A DNA stretch of 54,036 nt from DATACN01 sp038215095 (lineage in GTDB: Bacteria; Actinomycetota; Thermoleophilia; Solirubrobacterales; Thermoleophilaceae): positions 1-54,036 of the forward strand of contig JBBQRG010000009.1 of NCBI GenBank assembly GCA_038215095.1, written 5' to 3'. The position numbers and the translations under genes were made by a program. The notes beneath the pieces were generated by a model. It was not told the DNA's origin, searched no databases, and was given only the letters and a program-made list of their open reading frames with translations. This document shows positions 8,162 through 16,077 of the stretch, piece by piece (the first letter of the stretch is position 1; every line of letters starts with the position of its first letter).

Positions 8162-8773
8162 CTACGCCATCGGGTCCCGGCTCGCCCTCGGTGCGGGCTC
8201 TCGAAGCATGGCCCACATCGGCGGTGACGATCCGGCCTGGATGACCGCGACGTCCTTGAATCCGTGGCGCGCGTACAGGTTGCGGCTGCGCGGGGTCGTC
8301 GCCTCGAGGTAGGCCGGGAGGCCGTCGGCATCGCACGTGGCCAGCGCGTGCTGCAGTAGCATTGAGCCGAGACGCCGTCCCTGCGCCACCGGATCGACGC
8401 CGGTCAGAGGCAGATACCAGTGGTCGGCCCTCGGGTGGTGTTCGTCCATCTGCTCGAAGACGCCGTTGATGTCCTCGTAGGTCTGGTCGTTCATGCTCTC
8501 GCGCATCAGTCCCATGACGGTCTCCGCGTCGGGCTCGACGTCCGGCGGCAGCCAGAGGGCGACGGCGAGGCAGTCCTCCAGCTCGTGCGCCGTGCCGTGA
8601 TCGAACGCACGCCCACCGAAAGCGTCGGCGATCGGCGGCCAGCATGTGGAATACCGGTACGCGTCCGGCCAGCCCCAGCGCATGATCGGGTCGGTGGCGA
8701 ACGCCAGCGTGAGGGTCGCGATCCCTCGCTGCCGCTCGGCCGTCTGGATAACCTCAACCGCTGACTCTGTCAC
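8162..8773 (-). CDS. GNAT-family N-acetyltransferase
   Basis: 203 residues. The C-terminal half carries the acetyl-CoA-binding signature (WYLPLTGVDPVAQGRRLGSMLLQHAL, with the Q/R-x-x-G-x-G/A-like loop) and the ATTPRSRNLYARHGF motif typical of GNAT acetyltransferases. The acceptor substrate cannot be told from sequence. The gene stands alone, 32 bases from the homogentisate dioxygenase stop (convergent), with the repeat-rich 8774-9197 gap upstream. Confidence 0.88.
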   Translation of the reverse strand: MTESAVEVIQTAERQRGIATLTLAFATDPIMRWGWPDAYRYSTCWPPIADAFGGRAFDHGTAHELEDCLAVALWLPPDVEPDAETVMGLMRESMNDQTYEDINGVFEQMDEHHPRADHWYLPLTGVDPVAQGRRLGSMLLQHALATCDADGLPAYLEATTPRSRNLYARHGFKDVAVIQAGSSPPMWAMLREPAPRASRDPMA

Positions 8774-8872
8774 CGCGAATACCTTCCTCAGGGGGACCCT
8801 ACTCCTGCTGTCCGGCGGCGCATTTGCTAGCGGTCGCCGTTCGAAAGGCGGCTGGGTGGGGCCGGCTCGGGC

Positions 8873-8922
8873 GCGACGTCCCGTTTGGGGGTCTATAGAC
8901 CCATGAAATGGACGTTCGCGGA
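8873..8922. repeat. Palindromic hairpin repeat, copy 1
   Basis: First of three related hairpins in the 424-base gap 8774-9197, which has no convincing gene. Outer arms GCGACGTCC and GGACGTTCGC pair with one bulged T. The inner stem GGGTC/GACCC closes a TATA loop. The 3' edge GGACGTTCGCGGA is identical in all three copies. Confidence 0.85.
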
Positions 8923-8932
8923 GCGCGGGGAT

Positions 8933-8983
8933 GCGAACGTCCCGTTTGTGTCCTTATAGCGGCACAAAATGGACGTTCGCGGA
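8933..8983. repeat. Palindromic hairpin repeat, copy 2
   Basis: Outer arms GCGAACGTCC/GGACGTTCGC pair perfectly over 10 bp. Then comes a two-base CG/AT mismatch, and an inner stem TTTGTGTC/GGCACAAA with one G-T wobble. The 8-base loop ends in ATAGC. It lies 10 bases after copy 1. Confidence 0.88.
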
Positions 8984-9021
8984 GTCCTTGCCGGTCGTTA
9001 CGCGGCGAGGCGCGCAAAGCG

Positions 9022-9072
9022 GTGAACGTCCCGTTTGTACGCCCATAGCCGTACGAAATGGACGTTCGCGGA
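9022..9072. repeat. Palindromic hairpin repeat, copy 3
   Basis: Outer arms GTGAACGTCC/GGACGTTCGC (one T-G wobble), the same two-base CG/AT mismatch, and an inner stem TTTGTACG/CGTACGAA with different bases but preserved pairing. The 8-base loop again ends in ATAGC. It lies 38 bases after copy 2. The rest of the gap up to 9197 shows nothing recognisable. Confidence 0.88.
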
Positions 9073-9197
9073 TACCGGCGATCGCGCGGGATAGGTATTA
9101 CGAGCCCGCCAGCGGTCGCGCAGGGGGCGCGTGTGGCCGCGGGCAGGAGGCTGGTCTAGATGTGGGCTAAGGGGCGCGGGTTCGCTCTCAGCGAGCC

Positions 9198-10400
9198 CTA
9201 GATTCCGTACGAACGACCAATGACGTCCAGCATGACTTCGTCCGTCCCGGCGCCGATGCGGTTCAGCCGCATGTCGCGCCAGACGCGCTCCACCCCGTAC
9301 TCCTTCATGTAGCCCGCGCCGCCGTGGATCTGGATGCACTCGTCGGCCACCTCGACCGCGATGCGGGCGGAGTAGAGCTTCGCCATCGAGATCTCGCGGA
9401 CGGGGTACTCGCCGTTCTGGAAGCGCCAGGCCGTGGTGTAGACCATCTGCCGCGCGGCCTCGATCTTCACGGCCATCTCGGAGAACTTGTGGCGGATCGC
9501 CTGGAAGCGGCCGATCGGGCGCCCGAAGGCCGTGCGGTCCTTGGCGTACTCGAGGGTGCGGTCGAAGCAGCGCTGGGCGCCGGCCACGCAGCCCGCGGCG
9601 CCGATCAGTCGCTCGCCCTGGAGCTCCCACATGATGTGGTAGAAGCCCTTGCCCTCCTGGCCCAGGATCGCGTCGGCCGGCACGCGCACGTCCTGAAAGG
9701 CCAGCAGCGCCGTGTCCGAGGCGTGCATGCCGAGCTTCTCGAGCCGCTTTTCGCGAACGACACCGTCCGAGTCCATGTCCACGAGGAACAGCGTGAAGCC
9801 GTCGTAGCCGGCGTCCGGGTCGGTCTTCGTGACGAGCACGATGTAGTCGGCGCGGTGGCCGTTCGTGATGTAGGTCTTCGAGCCGTTGATGACGTATTCG
9901 TCGCCGCCTGTGCCCCCATGGGTATCGCGCACCGCGCGCGTCTTGATGCCGGCCACGTCGGAGCCGGCGTCGGGCTCGGTGATTCCGAGGCAGGAGATCC
10001 GGTCGCCGGCGATCGACGGCACCAGGTAGCGCTGCTTCTGTTCCTCGGTGCCGAACAGGTGCACGGGCGGCGTGGCCATGTCGGTGTGCACGGCGATCCC
10101 CATCGCCAGGCCGCCGGAGTTCGACTTGGTGATCTCCTCCGCCAGCACCAGGTTGCAGTAGTAGTCGCCGCCCTGGCCGCCGTACTCCTCGGGGTAGGAG
10201 AGCCCGAGGAAGCCCAGCTCGCCCATGCGCTTGAAGACCCAATCGGGGAAGGTGGTCTCCTCCCACTCGGCGGCGTGCGGGGCCAGCTCCTTCTCCACGA
10301 AAGAGCCGATCGACTCGCGCAGCCGGTCGTGGTGCTCGTCGAAGATGAAGTGCTTGCGCCGCAGCGCGTGGTCGGGCTTGAGCACGGCGTCGGTGGTCAT
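9198..10400 (-). CDS. Acyl-CoA dehydrogenase
   Basis: 400 residues, same family and overall layout as the dehydrogenase at 537: YPEEYGGQGGDYY, GITEPDAGSDVAGI (FAD contact), NGSKTYITNG, IHGGAGYMKEYGVER, IGAGTDE. The medium-chain Glu position is Ala here, and QGERLI supplies Glu263 at the isovaleryl/long-chain-type position. Substrate is unknown. Monocistronic as far as can be seen. A motif found also in front of the acyl-CoA carboxylase gene lies 37 bases upstream of the ATG. Confidence 0.95.
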   Translation of the reverse strand: MTTDAVLKPDHALRRKHFIFDEHHDRLRESIGSFVEKELAPHAAEWEETTFPDWVFKRMGELGFLGLSYPEEYGGQGGDYYCNLVLAEEITKSNSGGLAMGIAVHTDMATPPVHLFGTEEQKQRYLVPSIAGDRISCLGITEPDAGSDVAGIKTRAVRDTHGGTGGDEYVINGSKTYITNGHRADYIVLVTKTDPDAGYDGFTLFLVDMDSDGVVREKRLEKLGMHASDTALLAFQDVRVPADAILGQEGKGFYHIMWELQGERLIGAAGCVAGAQRCFDRTLEYAKDRTAFGRPIGRFQAIRHKFSEMAVKIEAARQMVYTTAWRFQNGEYPVREISMAKLYSARIAVEVADECIQIHGGAGYMKEYGVERVWRDMRLNRIGAGTDEVMLDVIGRSYGI

Positions 10401-10436
10401 GTGGCCAAGCTAGCGGAGCGCGCTCGAAAAGTAAAC

Positions 10437-10453
10437 AGTGGCACTTCCTACTT
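10437..10453. promoter_or_regulatory. Candidate operator shared with acyl-CoA carboxylase promoter
   Basis: AGTGGCACTTCCTACTT, in an AT-rich patch upstream of the acyl-CoA dehydrogenase (start 10400, minus). It matches AGTAGCACTTCCTACTT at 28682-28698 in 16 of 17 positions. Both sites sit directly in front of CoA-ester catabolic genes. Regulatory function is inferred. Confidence 0.45.
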
Positions 10454-10521
10454 TCCGCTCCGCTGATTACGAGTCGCGAACGGAGTCGCGGCTCGGGTGC
10501 GGCTTCGGGTACAACGCTGCC

Positions 10522-10977
10522 ATGTCGATCGACAGAGTGGCGGGAAGCATCGCCAGGGGTCTGATCGCCGGCGCCGTGGGCACCGCGGCGATGACGGTGT
10601 CGAGCACGGTCGAGGCCAAGCTCCGCGGCCGGGGTGGCAGCTCCGCGCCGGCGGACGCCGCGGGCAAGGTGCTCGGCGTGCAGCCGCGCGACCCGGCGGG
10701 CGAGGCGCGCTTCTCCAACTTCGTCCACTGGTCCTACGGGACCGGGTGGGGTGCGGTGCGGGGCCTGATCGGCCTCGCCGGCCTGCGCCCCCCCGAGGCC
10801 GCCGGCGCCCACTTTGGCGTCGTCTGGGGCTCTTCGCTCGTGATGCTGCCGGTGCTCGGGGTGGCGCCGCCACCCTGGAAGCAGCCGCCGGCGGAGCTCG
10901 GCATCGATGCCTTCCACCACATCGTCTACGCCGGCGCGACGACGCTGGCCTGGATAGCGCTCGACGAGATCGGGTAG
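10522..10977 (+). CDS. Small integral membrane protein, unknown function
   Basis: 151 residues from the ATG at 10522. Hydrophobic segments around GLIAGAVGTAAMTVSSTV, the FGVVWGSSLVMLPVLGV region and a C-terminal IVYAGATTLAWIAL. A Gly-rich GTGWGAVRGLIGLAGL stretch lies between. I do not recognise a named family. An upstream GTG at 10438 would add a charged, promoter-like stretch and is less likely. The stop is followed directly (1-base overlap) by the redoxin gene. Confidence 0.7.
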   Translation: MSIDRVAGSIARGLIAGAVGTAAMTVSSTVEAKLRGRGGSSAPADAAGKVLGVQPRDPAGEARFSNFVHWSYGTGWGAVRGLIGLAGLRPPEAAGAHFGVVWGSSLVMLPVLGVAPPPWKQPPAELGIDAFHHIVYAGATTLAWIALDEIG

Positions 10978-11483
10978 TGGCCGCCGCCGGCGGGGACGCC
11001 GACCAACTTCCGGACCTCGAGCTGCCCGATCACACGGGGCGGAGCCGAACGCTGTCGGAGCTGGCCGGAGGAGACCCCCTCGCGCTCTTCTTCTCGCGCG
11101 GCTGGTGGTGCCCCAAGGAGCAGCGCTTCATGCGCACGCTGGCCGGGCTGCAGGACGAGTTCGAGGTGGCCTACGCGCGCATCGTGGTCGTGAGCACGGA
11201 TCCGCCCGAGGTTCAGGCCGCATTCAGGGCGGGCCTCGGGGCCCGCTTCACCTTCCTCTCGGACGCCGAACGCAGCTGGCTACCGAGGCTCGGTCTCGAG
11301 GAAACGACGGACACGACCCACCGGCCGTATCGACCGGTGGCGTTCATGCTCTTCCCGGACCTGAGCGTCCATGCCCGCTACGAGGGCTACTGGTACTGGG
11401 GACGCCCCACGCCGGAGGAGGTGCGCCAGGACATGAGGGCGATCTCGATGCGCATCCGCCCGGAATGGATCCCGGGTGGCTGA
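10977..11483 (+). CDS. Peroxiredoxin/AhpC-TSA-like redoxin
   Basis: 168 residues from GTG at 10977. N-terminal LPDLELPDHTGRSRTLSEL and LALFFSRGWWCPKEQRFMRTL give the thioredoxin-fold redoxin start with one Cys at the expected peroxidatic place. VVSTDPPEVQAAFRAGLGARFTFLSD follows as in AhpC/TSA proteins. No resolving Cys is evident, so it would be a 1-Cys type. The thiol reaction is inferred from family. It overlaps the membrane-protein gene upstream and the unknown gene downstream. Confidence 0.82.
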   Translation: MAAAGGDADQLPDLELPDHTGRSRTLSELAGGDPLALFFSRGWWCPKEQRFMRTLAGLQDEFEVAYARIVVVSTDPPEVQAAFRAGLGARFTFLSDAERSWLPRLGLEETTDTTHRPYRPVAFMLFPDLSVHARYEGYWYWGRPTPEEVRQDMRAISMRIRPEWIPGG

Positions 11484-11940
11484 GGAGCCTGGGCGCTGGA
11501 TCGCGTTCGACGGGAGCCGGCTGGCCCTCGACGACGACGACGACGGCGGCGGGCGGCGCTTCCAGGCCGACGCTCGCTGCTTCGAGGGCAAGGCGGAGCC
11601 GGGCGCGCTCGCGAACGTCTGCGCGCTGACCGACGACGACGCCCGGATCCCGTTCGACGACCCACTGGTGCAGCAGCTGCGCCGCGACGTGCTGGCCTGG
11701 TGGGTGCCGCTGCTGGGCGACTCGTTCGTCTGCTTCAGCACGCTCGCGCTAGACGAATCCCACTGCGCGGGCGCGATCACGGTCGTCCGCGAGCCGAGCC
11801 GGCTCGGAGAGGACCCGGCGGCGCGCCTGTTCCCGGCGACCCTGGTGGAGTCCGGCCTCTTCAGCGCCGTGCTGCCGCCGGCGGGGCCCGTGATCGAGCG
11901 CTACGCCGGCGCCCCCTGGCCGGCCGGCGGCTTCGGCTAG
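11476..11940 (+). CDS. Conserved-looking hypothetical protein
   Basis: 154 residues from GTG at 11476, overlapping the end of the redoxin gene by 8 bases. It is acidic, with a run of Asp near the start (LALDDDDDGGG) and a plausible globular remainder (VLAWWVPLLGDSFVCFSTLALDESHCAGAITVV). No signal peptide or membrane segment. I do not recognise the family. Coupling to the redoxin suggests a related role, without further evidence. Confidence 0.6.
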   Translation: MAEEPGRWIAFDGSRLALDDDDDGGGRRFQADARCFEGKAEPGALANVCALTDDDARIPFDDPLVQQLRRDVLAWWVPLLGDSFVCFSTLALDESHCAGAITVVREPSRLGEDPAARLFPATLVESGLFSAVLPPAGPVIERYAGAPWPAGGFG

Positions 11941-11941
11941 G

Positions 11942-12267
11942 CCACCCGCGAAGGCGATGCTGTTGATCACCTCGAGGAAGACCGTTCCGTCGGGCGCTCG
12001 CGCAGCGCGCTCGGCGCTGTCACCGCTGACGGCGATCACGTAGACGCCGCGCTCGGCGAACTCCTCGACCGGCTGTTGAGCTCGGCGACGTACTTGGGGC
12101 AGACCGGGCAGTGCAGGCCGCGGTAGAAGACGATCATCGTGAACCGCTCCGGCCGGCGCTCGGAGAGCGTCCACCGCTCGCCACCGAGGGTTTCGACGGA
12201 CAGCTCCGGCGCGCTTTGCTGTGGCTTCAGGTCAGGGACGGGAGGACCTCCTGGTCTCGATTGCTCA
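11942..12267 (-). pseudogene. Decayed peroxiredoxin-like gene
   Basis: Minus-strand pieces in different frames spell a peroxiredoxin-like protein: SAPELSVETLGGERWTL, then FYRGLHCPVCPKYVAELNS (double-Cys active site), then after a one-base frame change near 12070 VEEFAERGVYVIAVSGDSAERA. The next part jumps straight to PDGTVFLEVINSIAF, so roughly 50 codons that normally hold the WGLxxLxxGYGL-type middle are missing. No in-frame usual start is found upstream and the C-terminus is gone. The gene is dead by at least a frameshift and an internal deletion. Confidence 0.8.
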
Positions 12268-12275
12268 TGTGTCGT

Positions 12276-13391
12276 TCAGCCCACGAGGCCGCGGGCGCGC
12301 AGGTCGGCCAGCGCCTCGTCACCACGCTCATCGACCAACTGGCCGGCCACCCACTCGGCCAGCTCGGGCAGCGCGTCGCGCAGCTCGCGCCGCGCTTCGA
12401 AGCCGAGCAGCTCGCGGGCCCTGGTCGTGTCCGCGAAGCAGTGACGGATGTCGCCTGCCCGGTACTCGAAAGTCAGCTCCGGCTTGAGCCTCGAGCCCAT
12501 CGCCTCGGCCAGGCTCTGCGCCAACTCGCCGATCCGCACACGATGGCCGCTGGCCACGTTGATCGCGTGCCCGGCGGCCGCCGGCGCGTCCATCGCGGCG
12601 AGCGTGGCGGCCACGACGTCGGAGACGTGCACCAGGTCGCGCACCTGCATGCCGTCCTCGAACACGCGCGGCCGGCGCCCTGCGGCGATCCGCGCCGCGA
12701 AGATGGCCGCCACGCCGGTGTAGGGGTTGGAGAGGGCCTGGCGTGGGCCATAAACGTTCAGGTAGCGCAGCGCCACGGTCTCGAGCTCGTAGGCGCGGCC
12801 CAGCACGAGCGCGAGCTCCTCCTGGTCGCGCTTGCTGATGCCGTAGACGCTGGTGGGCCGAAGCGGCGCGTCCTCCGCGGTGGGCACGGGGCCGAGCGCG
12901 CGCCCGCAGTCGGAGCAGCTCGGCTCCCAGTCGCGCCGGGCCAGCTGCTCGGCCGCTCGCAGCGGGGGGAAGCGCGCGCCGTGCTCGGCGCACTCGTAGG
13001 CGCCCTCGCCATAGACGACCATCGACGAAGCCACCACCACGCGCCGGACGCGGTCGCGGCGGGCCAGCACACCCTCGAGCAGAGTCGCGGTGCCCAGCGA
13101 GTTGGCCTCCACGGCACGGCGCACGTTCACCATCGACTCGCCGTTGCCCACGACGCCGCCGAGGTGGAAGACCCGCTCGACGCCGTGGAGCGCCCGCTCG
13201 ATCGCGGCGGGATCGGCGAGATCGCCCCGCACCAGCTCGGCGCCGGGGTCTAGGTGCTCCGGCTTCCCGCCCGGGTGCGCGAGCGGATCGAGGTTGTCGA
13301 GCACGCGCACGCGCTCGCCGCGCGCCAGCAACGCGTCCACCAGGTGGGATCCCACGAACCCCGCGCCGCCGGTGACGAGGACCGAGCTCAC
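12276..13391 (-). CDS. NAD-dependent nucleotide-sugar epimerase/dehydratase
   Basis: 371 residues from GTG at 13391. Rossmann start VLVTGGAGFVGSHLVDALLARG (GxxGxxG), DNLDP, the catalytic ASSMVVYGEG and PTSVYGISKRDQEE (Tyr-x-x-x-Lys), and RYLNVYGPRQA as in GalE/WbpP/strN-type extended SDRs. An inserted CSDCG segment with nearby Cys residues, between the Ser and Tyr motifs, could bind a metal. Exact sugar unknown. The gene overlaps the end of the membrane glycosyltransferase gene by 4 bases. Confidence 0.92.
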   Translation of the reverse strand: MSSVLVTGGAGFVGSHLVDALLARGERVRVLDNLDPLAHPGGKPEHLDPGAELVRGDLADPAAIERALHGVERVFHLGGVVGNGESMVNVRRAVEANSLGTATLLEGVLARRDRVRRVVVASSMVVYGEGAYECAEHGARFPPLRAAEQLARRDWEPSCSDCGRALGPVPTAEDAPLRPTSVYGISKRDQEELALVLGRAYELETVALRYLNVYGPRQALSNPYTGVAAIFAARIAAGRRPRVFEDGMQVRDLVHVSDVVAATLAAMDAPAAAGHAINVASGHRVRIGELAQSLAEAMGSRLKPELTFEYRAGDIRHCFADTTRARELLGFEARRELRDALPELAEWVAGQLVDERGDEALADLRARGLVG

Positions 13392-14701
13392 CAGACCGTG
13401 TAGAAGAGCAGCTCGGTTGCGAGGGCCTGGGCGGCCAGCGCGGCGAGAGCCGCCGGTAGGCGCTCCTCCGGAAGCGACGCGGCGGCCGCGATGCACAGCA
13501 GGGGCACGAGGAACAGGTAGATGCGCTCGGTCTCGGCCTTCGTGAAGCCCAGCAGCGCCGCCGCCAGCAGCACCCCGCCGAGCGCCAGCGCCGGCGCGTG
13601 CCCGGCGCCGAGCGAGCGCAGCGCGAACCACGCGACAGGCAGTCCGGCCGCGACGAGGAACGCCGCCGGCGAGCCGAACAGCCAGAAGGCATAGGGGCGG
13701 TAGGAGGCCACTCCCTCGCGGTAGACGCTCTCCGCGGCTTGTATGGCGCCCAGCGGGTCGTAGCCGGCCGCGAGGTAGAGCAGCCCGTAGAAGGCGATCA
13801 GCCCGATGGCACAGGCCGCCGCCAGCGCCGCGGCCCGCCGGAAGCCCTCGCGCCGGGCCGCCAGCAGCGTCGCGTAGGCACCGATCGCGAGGTTCGCGTA
13901 CGAGAAGAAGCTCGCGACGGCGAGCGCGGCCGCGCCCACGCCCAGCGGGGCCGCGCGCCCGCGCGCCCGGCAGAGCGGGAGTGCGGCCAGCAGCGCGAGC
14001 GTGGCGTAGAGCGCGTCGGCCGAGGTGGCGCCGTAGATCAGCGCGGACGGTGCGAAGGCGTACAGGAGCACGGCCAGGCGCGCGTGCCGCTCGTCGAGCA
14101 TCCCGCGCGCGAGCGGGTAGAGCAGCGGCACCGACAGCGCGCCGGCGCCGATGGTGAGCGCCGCCATCGCCCGCGCGCCGCCGATGCCGAGCCAGTGCAG
14201 CACCAGCAGCAGCCCCGGCGGGTGGCCCACCGCGTTCACGGTCAGCGACGTGCCCACCTGGGCGAACGTGTCGAGGAAGAGCCGCGCGCCGAAGTCGAGC
14301 GCCGGCAGCGCGGGCAGGTACTCGCTGGCGGATTCGGGCCTGCCGAGCTGGAAGACCGAGTAGAGCTCCGGCAGGCCGCCGCGCGCGCTGCCCAGGAAAA
14401 CGCGCAGGGCGAGTCCCAGCACGAAAGCCGCCGCGGCGAAGCGCCAGGGCGATCGTGGCCGCGCAACCAGGAGCGGCGCGGCCACGGCGCCGGCGGCCAG
14501 CAGCGCGGCGGCAGCCAGCGCGAGCGGGTCGAGCCGCGGCCTGAACCGAAGCGTGAACGGGGGGAGGGCCGTGCCCAGGTCCACGCCGGCCGCCGTCAAC
14601 GCAAGGCCGCAGGCCACGGTGGCGAGCACGAGCACCGCGCCGCCCAGCGGCACCCAGAGCTCGGTGCCCCGCGTACGAGGCGTTCTGGTGGCCACCTGCA
14701 T
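13388..14701 (-). CDS. Polytopic membrane glycosyltransferase-like protein
   Basis: 437 residues from ATG at 14701, with about ten hydrophobic segments. An early luminal-type region has HPPGLLLVLHWLGIGG, followed by LYPLARGMLDERHARLAVLLYAFAPS. That arrangement resembles GT-C (PMT/ArnT-like, family 39/87) transferases that use polyprenyl-phosphate sugars at the outer face of the membrane. Product unknown. It lies between the epimerase and a divergent GT2/DUF2064 pair, consistent with envelope glycan assembly. Confidence 0.75.
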   Translation of the reverse strand: MQVATRTPRTRGTELWVPLGGAVLVLATVACGLALTAAGVDLGTALPPFTLRFRPRLDPLALAAAALLAAGAVAAPLLVARPRSPWRFAAAAFVLGLALRVFLGSARGGLPELYSVFQLGRPESASEYLPALPALDFGARLFLDTFAQVGTSLTVNAVGHPPGLLLVLHWLGIGGARAMAALTIGAGALSVPLLYPLARGMLDERHARLAVLLYAFAPSALIYGATSADALYATLALLAALPLCRARGRAAPLGVGAAALAVASFFSYANLAIGAYATLLAARREGFRRAAALAAACAIGLIAFYGLLYLAAGYDPLGAIQAAESVYREGVASYRPYAFWLFGSPAAFLVAAGLPVAWFALRSLGAGHAPALALGGVLLAAALLGFTKAETERIYLFLVPLLCIAAAASLPEERLPAALAALAAQALATELLFYTVW

Positions 14702-14794
14702 TCCGGCCTGCACGCTAAGGCCGCCCGCGACCGGAATCCGAGCCCGAACGCGCCGAGTTCTAGATTCGTAATGCCTTCCGGATAGGTTCGACCA

Positions 14795-15436
14795 GTGGTG
14801 CAGGTGGTGCTTCCCGTGCTGGACGAGGCTGCGGCGATCCCGTGGGTCCTCGGGCGCATGCCCGCCGGCTTCGACGCCCTCGTCGTGGACAACGGATCGA
14901 CGGACGGCTCGGGCGAGCTGGCCGCGGGGCTGGGCGCGACTGTAGTGCGGGAGCCCCGGCCAGGCTTCGGCGCCGCCTGCTTCGCGGGCCTGACGGCGGC
15001 CAGCTCGGAGCTCGTCTGCTTCATGGACTGCGACGGCTCGCTCGACCCCGCCGACCTGCCGCGCGTCCTGGAGCCGGTGCGCGGCGGCCGAGCCGACCTT
15101 GCGCTGGGAGCGCGCCGGCCCGAGCGCGGGGCGTGGCCACTGCACGCTCGCCTGGCCAATCGCGCGCTGACCCTGGAGCTCAGGCGCCGGGCCGGCGTGC
15201 GCCTGCGGGACATCGGGCCCATGCGCGCCGCTCGAACGGCGAACCTGCTCGAGCTCGGGATCGAAGACCGGCGCTTCGGCTGGCCGCTCGAGATGGTCCT
15301 GCGAGCGGCCGAGCGTGGTTGGCGCATCGAGGAGCTCGAGGTGGGCTATCGCGCCCGGGCAGGGCAGTCGAAGGTCACCGGCACCCTGCGCGGGACGGCG
15401 CGTACCGTGCGCGACATGGCGGCGGCGCTGCGATGA
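14795..15436 (+). CDS. Glycosyltransferase family 2
   Basis: 213 residues from GTG at 14795. N-terminal VVLPVLDEAAAIPWVL, ALVVDNGSTDGS (nucleotide-sugar Asp) and FMDCDGSLDPADL (DxD-type metal motif) mark a GT-A fold GT2 of the dolichyl-phosphate-mannose-synthase kind. No membrane tail. The gene overlaps the DUF2064 gene by ATGA, and the pair is divergent from the membrane glycosyltransferase. Such a GT2 could charge the lipid carrier that the neighbouring GT-C protein uses (inference). Confidence 0.9.
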   Translation: MVQVVLPVLDEAAAIPWVLGRMPAGFDALVVDNGSTDGSGELAAGLGATVVREPRPGFGAACFAGLTAASSELVCFMDCDGSLDPADLPRVLEPVRGGRADLALGARRPERGAWPLHARLANRALTLELRRRAGVRLRDIGPMRAARTANLLELGIEDRRFGWPLEMVLRAAERGWRIEELEVGYRARAGQSKVTGTLRGTARTVRDMAAALR

Positions 15437-16077
15437 CCGCTCCGGCGCTCGTGGTGATCGCCAAGTCGCCTCGCCCGGGCCGCTCGAAGACGCGCCTCTG
15501 CCCACCCTGCAGCCCCGAGCAGGCCGCGGAGCTGGCGGAGGCCGCCCTGCGTGACACGCTCGCGGCGGTGGCTGCCACCCCCGCGCCGCGCCGGCTGCTC
15601 GCGCTCGAGGGGCCGCCCGGCACCTGGATCCCCGCCGGCTTCGAGGTCGTGCAGCAGCGCGGCGACGGGCTTGGCGAGCGTCTGGGCCACGCCCTCGCGC
15701 TCGCCGGCGGCCCGGCGCTCGTCGTCGGCATGGACACGCCGCAGCTCGACCCGGGGCGGCTGGCCGCGGCTGGCCGAGAGCTGGGTGCGCCCGGGGTGGA
15801 CGCCGTGCTCGGCCCCGCGTTCGACGGCGGCTACTGGACGATCGGCCTGCGGCGCCCCGACCCAGGCGTCTTCGAGGGTGTGCCGATGTCGAGTACCCGG
15901 ACGGGCGACGAGCAGAGCCGCCGCCTGCGCGAGCTCGGCTTGAGCACCCGCCTGCTCGAGCAACTGCGCGATGTGGACACGATCGACGATGCGCGCGCGG
16001 TGGCGGAGTCGGCCCCGGAGTCGCGCTTCGCGGCCGCGCTTGGGCGGCTCGACCTGCCGCGGACGGCGGCAGCCTGA
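15433..16077 (+). CDS. DUF2064 / TIGR04282-type transferase
   Basis: 214 residues: VVIAKSPRPGRSKTRLCPP at the start (nucleotide-binding loop, like CofC and other nucleotidyltransferases), LVVGMDTPQLDP and GPAFDGGYWTIGLRRP. This is the family often called transferase 1 associated with radical-SAM/selenodomain proteins. It regularly sits next to a GT2, as here. Biochemical activity is not established for this branch; sugar-nucleotide or glycosyl transfer is likely. It ends right before the convergent methyltransferase. Confidence 0.88.
   Translation: MTAPALVVIAKSPRPGRSKTRLCPPCSPEQAAELAEAALRDTLAAVAATPAPRRLLALEGPPGTWIPAGFEVVQQRGDGLGERLGHALALAGGPALVVGMDTPQLDPGRLAAAGRELGAPGVDAVLGPAFDGGYWTIGLRRPDPGVFEGVPMSSTRTGDEQSRRLRELGLSTRLLEQLRDVDTIDDARAVAESAPESRFAAALGRLDLPRTAAA

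Noticed and set aside
6804..8645. A 613-codon minus-strand frame over homogentisate dioxygenase
   Set aside because: It is antisense to hmgA and crosses the acetyltransferase gene in a shifted frame; no motif or ribosome site supports it.
8873..9072. CRISPR array
   Set aside because: Only three copies, spacers of 10 and 38 bases, each repeat a full hairpin, and no cas genes.
8873..9072. Integron attC sites
   Set aside because: They are imperfect hairpins, but lack the RYYYAAC/GTTRRRY ends, and no integrase or cassette genes are near.
8931..9170. Small open frames inside the hairpin cluster
   Set aside because: They begin within a repeat, have no ribosome site, and their composition follows the repeats; no family resemblance.
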